DNA of 64,000 bases from Streptomyces globisporus. Lineage in GTDB: Bacteria; Actinomycetota; Actinomycetes; Streptomycetales; Streptomycetaceae. Positions 1 to 8,624 of this stretch are shown piece after piece. The notes under the pieces are model-generated. The model made no database searches and had not been told where the DNA came from. It saw nothing but the letters and a program-made list of their open reading frames with translations. The translations under genes were made by a program, and so were the position numbers. The stretch's first letter is position 1; each line of letters begins with the position of its first letter. Where the stretch lies: the NCBI GenBank assembly GCA_014649555.1, contig BMTG01000006.1:1-64000 (forward strand), read 5' to 3'.

Positions 1-200
1 ACCTTGTAGTACTGGTTGCCGGGCTCGATTCCGGCCGCCGGGCCCGTGGCGGTACCACCGGGAGCCGACTGGGTCACACCCGTCCAGCCGCGGCCGTAGA
101 AGCCGATGCCGAGGAGCAGCTTGGAAGCCGGGACGCCCTTGGCCTTCGGTTTGGCGATGGCGTCGGCCGAGTTGAAGCCCTCCGCCGGGATGCCGGGGTA
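1..200 (-). pseudogene. GH18 chitinase remnant, 5'-truncated, runs off window edge
   Basis: Read leftward from about 200, the minus strand encodes a stretch typical of bacterial family 18 chitinases, including YPGIP, GFNSADAIA, KGVPASKLLLGIGFYGRGW and TGVTQSAPGGTA. A complete chitinase would have several hundred residues before this point, with the DGxDxDxE catalytic motif. Here an in-frame TGA (201-203) lies directly before the Tyr of YPGIP and nothing upstream resembles GH18. The gene has therefore lost its N-terminal half and catalytic acid by deletion or rearrangement. The 3' part continues outside the window. Chitinase origin is fairly clear; loss of function is inferred from the missing start and motif. 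Confidence 0.7.
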
Positions 201-706
201 TCAGGGATCGACTTCCCGGGCGACGAACTCATGCAGGACCTCGTCGACCGGGCCGAACCGATCGCACTTACCGCCAGATCGGCTGCCCCCACCACGAGCA
301 GCACCGCACGTCGGTCGAGAGTTTCGCCGTGGCCCGATTCGCTGGTCATGCCGCTTCCCGCCCCCACTTTCCCCGGCGCAGGTCGCGCCCTCTGTCACAG
401 GATCGCGACGAACCGGGGAGTGAGTAGGCAAAACCCACTATCGAGTTAGCGAGGAGCTCTCATGTGCGATCGCCGCCGCGCTCGCCGTGGGCCGCCTCAG
501 CTCCACACCCCTGGCCGTCCGCCTGTTGGAACGCTGGCCGACGTTGCGGCCGCTGCCCGCGCACAACACTCGCCCTTGGTATTGACCCCTGTCTCGGTGA
601 GCGGTCTCCGGCGGGAGGCCCTCAGCTCTCCCACGCCGCTGAGGCCCACGATCCTGCCGGCCCGTCCATCACCGGGCGCGCTCGCTCGCTGCGGCGAAGT
701 GCTACC
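201..706. other. Non-coding or decayed stretch between chitinase remnant and sulP
   Basis: No convincing gene. A minus-strand frame (367 downward, starting MTSESGHGETLDRRAVLLVV) reads briefly like a signal-bearing N-terminus but then runs into the chitinase remnant in the wrong frame. A plus-strand frame ending at the TGA 583-585 (residues AVGRLSSTPLAVRLLERWP) looks like the tail of a lost gene, with no start. Both may be debris from the event that truncated the chitinase. I assign no function. Confidence 0.35.
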
Positions 707-740
707 GGGGCCTCTCGTCCAGGTTCGGACGAGAGGCCCC
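707..740 (-). terminator. Hairpin terminator of the sulP operon
   Basis: A perfect 14-bp stem (707-720 with 727-740) closes on a 6-nt loop, 11 bp beyond the sulP stop codon. It is a strong GC hairpin without a U-tract, as is usual in actinomycetes. Confidence 0.8.
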
Positions 741-750
741 GGGCGGGCAA

Positions 751-2220
751 CTACTGGCGGATCGTCACCGGCTCGATCTCCGCGTTGTTGTGCCGGCGCG
801 CCCAGTTCTCCAGGGCGACCCGGCAGGCGTGGTCGAGGTGGCGCAGTCCGGTGAGGTCCAGCTCTATGGGCTGGTCCTGCGGGAGCTTCTCCAACTGCTC
901 CAGGATGCGGGGCAGTCGGAGGAAGGTGGCGTTCCCCGTGAGGGTCACCACGACGCGGCCGCCGGTGAGCTCATGGGTGGTGAGCTGGACGTGCGAGGTC
1001 TCCCAGGCCGACTTGACCACGGCGAGCAGCAGTCCGAGCACGACCCCCTCGAAGAGGTTGGTCACCACGATGGCGATCGCGGTGATCGCCAACAGGATGG
1101 CCTCCCCGCGGTGTTCGCGCCACAGCGGGCCGAACTCCTTGGCGGGCACCAGCTTGCACCCGGCGTGCACGAGGACTCCGGCGAGCGCGGCCAGCGGGAT
1201 GATGCCGATGGCGGCGGGCAGCAGCGCGGCGAAGAGCAGCAGCCACAGACCGTGGGCGACCCGGGAGAGCGCGGTGGTCGCCCCGGCCTGGACGTTGGCG
1301 GCGCTGCGGACGATGACCGCGGTCATCGGCAGGGCGCCGAGTGCCCCGCAGATGGTGTTGCCGACGCCCTGGGCCACCAGCTCCTTGTCGTAGTCGGTAC
1401 GGGGGCCGTCGTGCATCCGGTCGATGGCCGCCGCGCTGAACAGGCTCTCGGCCGAGGCGATGAGGGCGAAAGCCAGGACGGTGCCGATGACCGCCACATC
1501 GGCGAGCCGGGAGAACTCCACCCCGCCGGGCAGGTCGATGGCGTTGAGCAGCCCGTTGACGTCGGCCACCGCGGGCCGCAGCCCGGCCAGCGAGGCGACG
1601 GCGGTGGCCAGGGCCACCGCGGCGAGGGGCGCCGGGACGATCCGGGCCCGCGCCGGGAGCTTCGGCCACAGCAGCAGCACGGCGATGGTTCCCGCGCCGA
1701 GGCCGAAGGCGGTCAGAGCCTCCTGGTTGGTGACGATGTCGATGGCGAGACCGGGAAGCCCGGCCAGTTTGGCGAGTCCGCTGCCCGGCTGTTCGAGGTC
1801 GGCCATGGCGTACACCTGGCCGAGCACGATGATCAGGCCGATGCCGGCGAGCATGCCCTGCACCACGGAGACGGAGATGGCGCGGAACCAGCGGCCGAAG
1901 CGCGCGACACCCAGCACGACCTGGAGCAGTCCGGCCGCGAGCACGATCGGGCCGAGCGTGCTCAGGCCGAATTCCTTGACGGCTTCGAAGACGAGGACGG
2001 TGAGTCCGGCGGCGGGGCCGCTGACCTGGAGTTTGCTTCCGGGGAGGAGGCCGACGACGAGTCCGCCGACGATGCCGGTGACCAGGCCCAGTTCGGCCGG
2101 GACTCCGGAGGCGACGGCGACGCCGACGCACAGCGGCAGCGCGACCAGGAAGACGACGAGTGACGCCAGCAGGTCACGGCGTACGACGTGGGGGTTCTTG
2201 AGGTCCTTCGCGGAAATCAC
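751..2220 (-). CDS. SulP family anion (probably bicarbonate) transporter
   Basis: 489 residues, cytoplasmic membrane. The N-terminus (NPHVVRRDLLASLVVFLVALPLCVGVA) begins the first helix of a SulP core with about ten hydrophobic segments, including the SGPAAGLTV loop. The C-terminal 70 residues are a short STAS-like domain. SulP proteins move sulfate, bicarbonate or dicarboxylates; the carbonic anhydrase gene directly upstream on the same strand argues for bicarbonate. Mycobacteria carry SulP-carbonic anhydrase fusions, so separate adjacent genes fit. The GTG start at 2220 follows AGGGAAG. The hairpin at 707-740 ends the transcript. Substrate is inferred, not shown. Confidence 0.85.
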   Translation of the reverse strand: MISAKDLKNPHVVRRDLLASLVVFLVALPLCVGVAVASGVPAELGLVTGIVGGLVVGLLPGSKLQVSGPAAGLTVLVFEAVKEFGLSTLGPIVLAAGLLQVVLGVARFGRWFRAISVSVVQGMLAGIGLIIVLGQVYAMADLEQPGSGLAKLAGLPGLAIDIVTNQEALTAFGLGAGTIAVLLLWPKLPARARIVPAPLAAVALATAVASLAGLRPAVADVNGLLNAIDLPGGVEFSRLADVAVIGTVLAFALIASAESLFSAAAIDRMHDGPRTDYDKELVAQGVGNTICGALGALPMTAVIVRSAANVQAGATTALSRVAHGLWLLLFAALLPAAIGIIPLAALAGVLVHAGCKLVPAKEFGPLWREHRGEAILLAITAIAIVVTNLFEGVVLGLLLAVVKSAWETSHVQLTTHELTGGRVVVTLTGNATFLRLPRILEQLEKLPQDQPIELDLTGLRHLDHACRVALENWARRHNNAEIEPVTIRQ

Positions 2221-2291
2221 GATGGCTTCCCTTGTGGGTACGGTCGCGCCCGGCCGGGGCCGAGCGCGGGGACGTGGGGGAGGGAGAGCCG

Positions 2292-2888
2292 TCAAAGGCG
2301 GGCGAACTCGGTGCCGCGCTCGGGCCGGTGCACGCTGACGGAGCCGGTGTGCACCTCGTAGTACCAGGCGTGCAGGCCGAGGGAGCCCTCGGCGAGCCGC
2401 TCGCGCACCGCGGGGTAGCCCCGCAGGGTGTCGAGCTGGGCCAGGGCGTGGGCCTGGACCGCGCCGGGGAGGTCCCCGGCGTCGGAGGGGGGTGTGCGGC
2501 CGTCCGTGGAGTGCTCCAGCCAGTGGCGGACGGCGGGCATGGCGGAAAGGTCGTCGCCGCGGAGGATCGCGCCCACCGCGCCGCAGTGGGAGTGCCCGCA
2601 GACGATGATGTCGCGCACCTGGAGCACGCACAGCGCGTACTCGATGGTGGCGGCCTCACCGGTGGGCCGGTCCCGGCCCGGATAGGGCGGGACGATGTTG
2701 CCCGCGGTACGGAGTTCGAAGAGCTGACCCGGGCGGGCGCCGGTGATCAGCGAGGGGACGACACGCGAGTCCGAGCACGTGACGAAGAGTGCTTCGGGGG
2801 TCTGGCCGTCCGCGAGACGTTCGAAATCCTTTGCGTTCGCGGCGACGTGCTCGGTGAATGTCCGGGCGTGTTCTACGAGGGACTGCAT
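2292..2888 (-). CDS. Beta-class carbonic anhydrase
   Basis: 198 residues, cytosolic zinc enzyme interconverting CO2 and bicarbonate. Zinc ligands are visible as Cys38 (CSDSR), His99 and Cys102 (GHSHCG), and Asp40/Arg42 form the usual dyad. The fold markers RTAGN and EYAL are present and the length is normal. An ATG at 2888 is preceded by GGAGG. It lies 71 bp upstream of the SulP gene on the same strand, so hydration and bicarbonate transport are probably coupled, supplying carboxylases or balancing pH. Confidence 0.93.
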   Translation of the reverse strand: MQSLVEHARTFTEHVAANAKDFERLADGQTPEALFVTCSDSRVVPSLITGARPGQLFELRTAGNIVPPYPGRDRPTGEAATIEYALCVLQVRDIIVCGHSHCGAVGAILRGDDLSAMPAVRHWLEHSTDGRTPPSDAGDLPGAVQAHALAQLDTLRGYPAVRERLAEGSLGLHAWYYEVHTGSVSVHRPERGTEFARL

Positions 2889-3215
2889 GGTGGCCTGCCT
2901 CCTGCATCCGGCGGTGCCGGGGAGCGGTGTGGTCGGGTCATATTGACGAATGCGCTAGTTGTATCCGTATACGTGTTCGGAAGAGATGAAGGGTTCTTCA
3001 CCTTGCGGTTTGCCGGACGGTAGTCCTAATGGGGCTCGCTCCGGCCGCTCCGTACGGATACGACTACAGCTGAGCATATAGACCAGAACTTTGCTATCGC
3101 ATTACCTTCTCGTGAAGGAACGTAAATGCGCCACCTAAGTCATTCATTCGGCTTGTTCTTTGTGATTGCCAATGGGTGGAGAGTGTGAAGAGTTCCGAGT
3201 GGGGTGGCTGCGCCG
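2889..3215. promoter_or_regulatory. 327-bp intergenic region with a long inverted repeat
   Basis: No gene is supported. The region is noticeably richer in A/T than its surroundings and probably holds the carbonic anhydrase-sulP promoter. TAGTTGTATCCGTA (2956-2969) and TACGGATACGACTA (3053-3066) are inverted copies with one mismatch, 83 bp apart. They could be paired operator half-sites or an mRNA stem. I recognise no known regulator motif. Confidence 0.5.
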
Positions 3216-3869
3216 TCAGATGCGTCGGCCGTGCACGAAGACATGCGGCTCGGGTGCGCCCGCCGGATGGTCCGGGGTGAACAGCGCGCTGTTCGTCCGC
3301 TCCACGGCTGCCCCCGCCCGCTCGATCAGGGCGGTGAACTCCTCGGCGCCGAAGCTGGAGACCCGGACCGGCTGCCCCATGAACACCGCGTCGACCCCTG
3401 CGACGTCCACCGGCACCGTCGCGGCGACCAGCAGCCCGCCGGGCCGCAGCGACCGCACGAGCCGCTCCAGCAGCCCGGCCTGCTCGCCGCGCTCCAGCTG
3501 CAGCAGCGAGAAGTACACACAGACCGCGTCGAACTCGCCCTCCGACAGCGGGAGATCACGGATGTCGGCGCACCGGAACTCGGCCTCCGGAACCTGCCGG
3601 GCCGCGAGCGCGGTCATCACCGGAGACACGTCGACACCGAGCACCCGGTGCCCCGCCTCCGCCAGGGTCTGTGCCGTGGGCCGGCCCGTCCCGCTGCCCA
3701 CGTCCAGCACCCGGCTGCCCGGGGCGAGATCCGCCAGCAGCCGTTCCAGCGACTCCCGGTGGGCGGCCGAAGCGGCGAAGGCCCGTTCGTACTCCGCGCC
3801 CAGCGCGTCGAACACGGCCGCGGCCGGACTCCCGTGACCCTCGCCCGCACGTCCCTGGCTGTCACCCAT
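3216..3869 (-). CDS. Class I SAM-dependent methyltransferase
   Basis: 217 residues, cytosolic. A Rossmann SAM-binding core is clear: motif I VLDVGSGTG, the acidic second strand LGVDVS, FRCADIRDLPL, and the post-motif LLERLVRSLRPGGLLV. Substrate is not evident; it matches the broad Methyltransf_25/11 type. The ATG at 3869 follows GGAAGGACC. It stands alone, facing away from the small membrane protein gene at 4021. Confidence 0.85.
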   Translation of the reverse strand: MGDSQGRAGEGHGSPAAAVFDALGAEYERAFAASAAHRESLERLLADLAPGSRVLDVGSGTGRPTAQTLAEAGHRVLGVDVSPVMTALAARQVPEAEFRCADIRDLPLSEGEFDAVCVYFSLLQLERGEQAGLLERLVRSLRPGGLLVAATVPVDVAGVDAVFMGQPVRVSSFGAEEFTALIERAGAAVERTNSALFTPDHPAGAPEPHVFVHGRRI

Positions 3870-4020
3870 CGAGGCGGTCCTTCCGTGGTCCGGCGGCAGG
3901 CCGGGAGCCATGTGCCCGGCCGCTGTGAGCGTCCCCCGGCGAGCGCCTGAGTATGCCGGTCCTCCGCTCCTGAGTACGTTCCCCGATGCCCGGCTTACCG
4001 GGCCGCTGTTCGATGGCCGT

Positions 4021-4287
4021 ATGACTTCCGAAGCGCCGCGCCGCCCCCGTATCGAGCACGTCACCACCGCAGGCTCCGCCCTGGCCGTCACGCTGCTCCC
4101 GCTGGTGGTCGGCGTGCTGCTGGCCAAGACCATGGCGGCGGACCCGATGACCTCGGTGAACGCGCTCGTCACCAACGGGCACCGCCCGCGGGTGTCGCCG
4201 AAGGAGTGGAGCCGGTGCGGCGGCCACGCGCTGCGGCGGCTGCGGACCGCCGAGCGGCCTTCCTTCGCCCGTATCGGCACGCGCTGA
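4021..4287 (+). CDS. Small hypothetical single-pass membrane protein
   Basis: 88 residues. One hydrophobic segment (AGSALAVTLLPLVVGVLLAKTM, about residues 16-38) is followed by an Arg/Lys-rich tail. I do not recognise a family. The codon pattern fits coding DNA, the ATG is the first plausible start, and a strong hairpin follows the stop. There is no clear ribosome-binding site, so it could be a non-coding open frame. Confidence 0.45.
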   Translation: MTSEAPRRPRIEHVTTAGSALAVTLLPLVVGVLLAKTMAADPMTSVNALVTNGHRPRVSPKEWSRCGGHALRRLRTAERPSFARIGTR

Positions 4288-4325
4288 CGCCGCCCGGGCC
4301 GGTGAGATCCGGCCGGGCGGCGTCA
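4285..4325. terminator. Bidirectional hairpin terminator
   Basis: A 17-18-bp near-perfect stem (TGACGCCGCCCGG with its complement) with a 6-nt loop lies between two converging genes, overlapping the stop of the small plus-strand gene and 30 bp beyond the ABC exporter stop. Confidence 0.8.
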
Positions 4326-4355
4326 ACGCGCGCCGATACGGGCGTGGGCCCCGGG

Positions 4356-6254
4356 TCAGCCGACCGGCTGGGCCGACCGTTCCCCGTCCGAGGCCGGTCG
4401 CTCGAACTGGGTGCGGTACAGCTCCTCGTACCGTCCGCCGGCCGTCAGCAGTTCCGTGTGCGTGCCGCTCTCGACGACCCGGCCCGCCTCCAGCACCAGG
4501 ATCCGGTCGGCCGCGCGTACGGTCGAGAGCCGGTGGGCGATCACCAGAGCGGTCCGGCCCGACAGGGCCTCGGCCAGCGCCTCCTGGACGGCCGCCTCCG
4601 AGGTGGAGTCGAGGTGCGCGGTCGCCTCGTCGAGGATCACGACCCGCTGACGGGCCAGCAGCAGCCGGGCGATGGTGAGGCGCTGGCGCTCCCCGCCGGA
4701 GAGCCGGTAGCCGCGCTCGCCGACCACGGTGTCGAGCCCGTCGGGCAGCGAGGCGATCAGACCGTCGAGCCGGGAGCGGCGCAGCGCGTCCCAGATCTCG
4801 TCCTCGGCGGCGTCGGGCCGGGCGATCAGCAGGTTGGCGCGTACCGACTCGTGGAAGAGGTGCCCGTCCTGGGTGACCATGCCGAGCGTGTCCCGGATCG
4901 AGTCGGCGCTCAGATCGCGTACGTCGACACCGTTCAGCCGTACGGAACCGGCGTCCGCGTCGTACAGCCGGGGCAGCAGCTGCGCGATCGTCGACTTGCC
5001 CGCCCCGGAGGATCCCACCAGGGCGATCGTCTGGCCCGGCTCGGCGCGGAATGACACCTCGTGCAGGACCGGTTGCCCGCCCCGGTCGTCGAGCGTGGCG
5101 ACCTCCTCCAGCGAGGCCAGGGAGACCTTCTCGGCGGTGGGGTAGCCGAAGGACACCTCGTCGAACTCCACGGAGACCGGCCCTTCGGGCACCCGGCGGG
5201 CATCCGGCTTCTGCTCGATCAGCGGCTTCAGGTCCAGGATCTCGAAGACCCGCTCGAAGCTGACGAGCGCGCTCATCACCTCGACCCGGGCCCCGGCGAG
5301 GGCGGTGAGCGGGGCGTACAGCCGGGTCAGCAGCAGCGCCAGCGCCACCACGGCCCCCGGATCCAGGCTGCCGCGCAGGGCGTAGAAGCCGCCGAGCCCG
5401 TAGACCAGGGCCAGCGCCAGGGCGGAGACCAGGGTGAGGGCGGTGATGAACGCCGACTGCGCCATCGCCGTACGGACACCGATGTCACGCACCCGGTCGG
5501 CGCGGGCGGCGAACTCGGTCGACTCGTCCGCGGGGCGGCCGAAGAGCTTGACGAGCGTCGCGCCGGGGGCGGAGAACCGCTCGGTCATCTGGGTGCCCAT
5601 CGCGGCGTTGTGGTCGGCCGCCTCCCGCTGGAGTCCGGCCATCCGGGCCCCCATCCGGCGCGCCGGTACGACGAACACCGGGAGCAGCACCAGCGAGAGC
5701 AGGGTGATCTGCCAGGAGATCGTGAGCATCACCGCGAGTGTCAGCAGCAGCGTGACGAGGTTGGAGACGACGCCGGAGAGCGTGTTGCTGAACGCCCGCT
5801 GCGCGCCGATCACGTCGTTGTTGAGCCGGCTGACCAGGGCGCCGGTCCGGGTCCGCGTGAAGAAGGCCACCGGCATCTTCTGCACATGGTCGAAGACGGC
5901 GGTGCGCAGGTCCAGGATCAGGCCCTCGCCCAGCGTCGCCGACAGCAGGCGGGTGAGCAGACCGAGACCGGCCTCCACGACGGCGATGAGCGCGATGAGC
6001 AGCGCGAGCCGGGTGACCGTGCCGGTGTCCTCGCCGTTCACGATCGCGTCGACGACCTTCCCGGCCAGCAGCGGAGTGGCCACCGCGAGCAGCGCGGTCA
6101 GGACGCTCAGCAGCAGGAAGCGGTGGATCCGCCGTCGGTGGGGCCGGGCGAAGAGCATGATGCGGCGCAAGGACGCCCGGGAGAAGGGCCGGCGGTCCTG
6201 CTGGGCGTTCATCGCGCTGTGCAGCGAATGCCACGCCGTGACTTCCATGTCCAT
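4356..6254 (-). CDS. ABC exporter, fused membrane and ATPase domains (ABCB/MdlB type)
   Basis: 632 residues, half-transporter that would dimerise in the membrane to export lipids, drugs or peptides. After a 40-residue cytosolic lead come six helices (about 60-350), then a nucleotide-binding domain with Walker A GSSGAGKST, Q-loop, signature LSGGERQR, Walker B VVILDEATAHLDS and switch His in AHRLST. I chose the start at 6254, after GGAGCG; a second ATG lies two codons in. No accessory partner is adjacent, so a homodimer is likely. Substrate unknown. Confidence 0.88.
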   Translation of the reverse strand: MDMEVTAWHSLHSAMNAQQDRRPFSRASLRRIMLFARPHRRRIHRFLLLSVLTALLAVATPLLAGKVVDAIVNGEDTGTVTRLALLIALIAVVEAGLGLLTRLLSATLGEGLILDLRTAVFDHVQKMPVAFFTRTRTGALVSRLNNDVIGAQRAFSNTLSGVVSNLVTLLLTLAVMLTISWQITLLSLVLLPVFVVPARRMGARMAGLQREAADHNAAMGTQMTERFSAPGATLVKLFGRPADESTEFAARADRVRDIGVRTAMAQSAFITALTLVSALALALVYGLGGFYALRGSLDPGAVVALALLLTRLYAPLTALAGARVEVMSALVSFERVFEILDLKPLIEQKPDARRVPEGPVSVEFDEVSFGYPTAEKVSLASLEEVATLDDRGGQPVLHEVSFRAEPGQTIALVGSSGAGKSTIAQLLPRLYDADAGSVRLNGVDVRDLSADSIRDTLGMVTQDGHLFHESVRANLLIARPDAAEDEIWDALRRSRLDGLIASLPDGLDTVVGERGYRLSGGERQRLTIARLLLARQRVVILDEATAHLDSTSEAAVQEALAEALSGRTALVIAHRLSTVRAADRILVLEAGRVVESGTHTELLTAGGRYEELYRTQFERPASDGERSAQPVG

Positions 6255-6444
6255 GGGGCGCTCCGAAATCGATGGCCCCCGGATCGCCCGACGGCCTGCG
6301 GATCCCCGTAGGCCGTGCGGCCCCGGGTTCACTGAGAACGCTAGAACCTGAAGTTTGCTTGAGGTCAAGGCCGATGGGCGTGCCGCGAGCGGGGGTGCGA
6401 GCCTGGCGTTGACGGCCTGGACGAGCGGATGAGGGAGAAGCGGC

Positions 6445-7239
6445 GTGCGTATCGATCTGACGGGCAGGAACGCGGTGGTGACCGGCTCCTCGCAGGGCAT
6501 CGGCCTCGCCATCGCCACCGGACTGGCCGGGGCGGGCGCCGGGGTCGTCCTGACCGGGCGGACCCAGGGACGGCTGGACGAGGCGGCGCGGTCGGTGCGT
6601 GGAGCGGTGCCGGACGCGTCCGTGGCCACCGTGGCCTGCGACCTGACCACCGAGGAGGGCGCCGAGCTGCTGTACGCGGCCGTGCCCGCGGCCGACGTCC
6701 TCGTCAACAACCTCGGCATCTTCGGATCCCGGCCGCCGCTGGAGATCACCGACGCGGAGTGGAAGACCTACTTCGACACGAACGTGCTCAGCGCCGTGCG
6801 CCTCATCCGCCACTACCTTCCCGGGATGACCGGGCAGGGCTGGGGCCGGGTGCTGAACATCGCCAGCGACTCCGCGATCGTGATCCCCGCCGAGATGATC
6901 CACTACGGCATGTCGAAGACCGCGCTGCTCGCCGTCTCCCGGGGCTTCGCCAAGGAGGCCGCGGGCACGGGCGTGACGGTGAACTCCGTGATCGCGGGAC
7001 CCACGCACACCGGCGGCGTGGAGGACTTCGTGTACGAGCTGGTCGACAAGGAGCTGCCCTGGGACGAGGCGCAGCGCGAATTCATACGGCTGCACCGGCC
7101 GCAGTCCCTGCTCCAGCGGCTCATCGAGCCCGAGGAGATCGCGAACCTGGTCGTCTACCTCAGCTCCGCGCAGGCCTCGGCGACGACCGGGGCGGCCGTG
7201 CGGGTCGACGGCGGTTACGTGGACTCGATCCTGCCCTGA
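6445..7239 (+). CDS. Short-chain dehydrogenase/reductase (SDR)
   Basis: 264 residues, cytosolic NAD(P)-dependent oxidoreductase of the classical SDR type. Cofactor motif TGSSQGIG (about 13-20), structural NNLG, and the catalytic Ser/Tyr/Lys set (IASDSA, then YGMSK) are present. The C-terminal part (VRVDGGYVDS) matches the usual ending. The TGR after the second strand suggests NADP preference. GTG start at 6445 behind GGGAGAAG. Substrate unknown; neighbours give no pathway. Confidence 0.88.
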   Translation: MRIDLTGRNAVVTGSSQGIGLAIATGLAGAGAGVVLTGRTQGRLDEAARSVRGAVPDASVATVACDLTTEEGAELLYAAVPAADVLVNNLGIFGSRPPLEITDAEWKTYFDTNVLSAVRLIRHYLPGMTGQGWGRVLNIASDSAIVIPAEMIHYGMSKTALLAVSRGFAKEAAGTGVTVNSVIAGPTHTGGVEDFVYELVDKELPWDEAQREFIRLHRPQSLLQRLIEPEEIANLVVYLSSAQASATTGAAVRVDGGYVDSILP

Positions 7240-7303
7240 CCGGGGTGGCCGGGGCGCCCCGCGGCCGGTCGGAGCGGTCATGCGGGGCTGGCATGATCGA
7301 GGG

Positions 7304-8017
7304 ATGAACGAGAGCATCATCGCCGCGTGTGACGGGGCGTCGAAGGGAAATCCGGGACCGGCCGCCTGGGCGTGGGTCGCGGCCGACGCGCAGGGCAACC
7401 CGGTGCGCTGGGAGGCCGGTCCGCTCGGCACGGCGACGAACAACGTCGCCGAGCTCACCGCCCTGGCGGAGCTGCTGGAGTCCACCGACCCGGCGGTGCG
7501 CGTCGAGGTGCGGATGGACTCGCAGTACGCCATGAACGCCGTGACCAAGTGGTTGCCGGGCTGGAAGCGCAACGGCTGGAAGACCTCCGGCGGCAAGCCC
7601 GTCGCCAACCGTGAGCTGGTCACCCGCATCGACGCCCTGCTCGCCGACCGCTCGGTGACGTTCCGCTATGTTCCCGCCCACCAGGTGAACGGCGACCCGC
7701 TCAACGCGATCGCCGACCAGGCGGCCAGTGAGGTCGCGGTCACCCAGCTTCCGGCCGGTACGGCGCACGGTGCGACGGCTCTGCCGGTGCCCGCGCCCGC
7801 GCGGTCCACGAAGGGGCGTACGGAAGCGTCCGGGGCGGCGGGCGGCGCGAAGGGGAGGAGCGCCGGGGGCGCGTCCCGGAGCGGGCGGTCCACCGGCACG
7901 ATCAAGGCACGCTTCGCCGGCCGGTGCCACTGCGGCAAGCCGTACGCGGCCCAGGAGCCGATCGCGAAGAACCCGAACGGCTGGGGTCACCCGGAGTGCC
8001 GTACGGCTCCCGCCTGA
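7304..8017 (+). CDS. rnhA: Ribonuclease HI with C-terminal zinc-finger-like extension
   Basis: 237 residues, cleaves RNA in RNA-DNA hybrids. The acidic active site is visible as Asp10 (CDGASKGNPG), Glu50 (NNVAELTAL), Asp72 (RMDSQYAM) and Asp138, with His126. A basic, low-complexity linker (about 150-200) leads to a C-terminal C-x-C...H-x2-C motif (Cys208, Cys210, His229, Cys232) that could bind zinc and perhaps nucleic acid. Plain RNase HI is about 155 residues, so a third of this protein is extra. The ATG at 7304 is chosen over an upstream in-frame ATG because the fold starts here. Confidence 0.88.
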   Translation: MNESIIAACDGASKGNPGPAAWAWVAADAQGNPVRWEAGPLGTATNNVAELTALAELLESTDPAVRVEVRMDSQYAMNAVTKWLPGWKRNGWKTSGGKPVANRELVTRIDALLADRSVTFRYVPAHQVNGDPLNAIADQAASEVAVTQLPAGTAHGATALPVPAPARSTKGRTEASGAAGGAKGRSAGGASRSGRSTGTIKARFAGRCHCGKPYAAQEPIAKNPNGWGHPECRTAPA

Positions 8018-8036
8018 TCAGGAGGGGAGGGGGATC

Positions 8037-8543
8037 TCAGAGGTCGGCCCAGACGAGCCGGCCCGCCAGTGCCGCGCGGGTGCCCCACCGGGCCGCCAGC
8101 GCGTCGACGAGCAGCAGGCCTCTGCCGTCCTCGCTGAGACGGTCGAGCGCGTCGTCGGCCTCGAGATCGCCGGCCGTCGGTGCCTCGCCGACGGGAAGGC
8201 CCGCCGAGTCGGCAGGGGAGGCAGGGGCCGGGATCCGGGCCCGGCCCCGGCCCCGGTTCCACACGCAGATGCGCACGCCCTCCGTGGAGCGCAGGAGCCG
8301 GCAGCGGATCCGCCGGGTGCTGGTGTGCTGCACCGCGTTGGTGACCAGTTCGGTCACTATCAGAGCCGCCGCCTCGATCCGTTCGGCCGGTTCGCCCCAG
8401 GCCCGCATGGCCTCCTGGACCCGGTGCCTGGCCTCCGGGACACCCCCGGGCAATCGGGGAACCCACCAGCTGTGTGCACCTCGGGCACCTCGGACACCTC
8501 CGTCATCGGGGGCACGATCCGCGCAACTGACTATTTCCGACAT
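8037..8543 (-). CDS. RsbW-like ATP-binding anti-sigma/regulatory kinase
   Basis: 168 residues, cytosolic GHKL-type ATPase domain. N-box region TELVTNAVQHT and G-box region DGRGLLLVDALAARWG are visible. Streptomyces have many such proteins, acting as anti-sigma factors or, beside XRE/DUF5753 genes, as members of AbaA/WhiJ-type developmental modules. It is divergent from such a gene (8625) across 82 bp, and a SpoIIE phosphatase follows, which fits partner switching. ATG start at 8543. Confidence 0.82.
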   Translation of the reverse strand: MSEIVSCADRAPDDGGVRGARGAHSWWVPRLPGGVPEARHRVQEAMRAWGEPAERIEAAALIVTELVTNAVQHTSTRRIRCRLLRSTEGVRICVWNRGRGRARIPAPASPADSAGLPVGEAPTAGDLEADDALDRLSEDGRGLLLVDALAARWGTRAALAGRLVWADL

Positions 8544-8624
8544 GTATGCACTCTCGACGCAAAACGCATACTTTGCAAGCGACAGAGTGTGTAATGCTCC
8601 GCCACGGGGCTCGACGAAGAAGGT

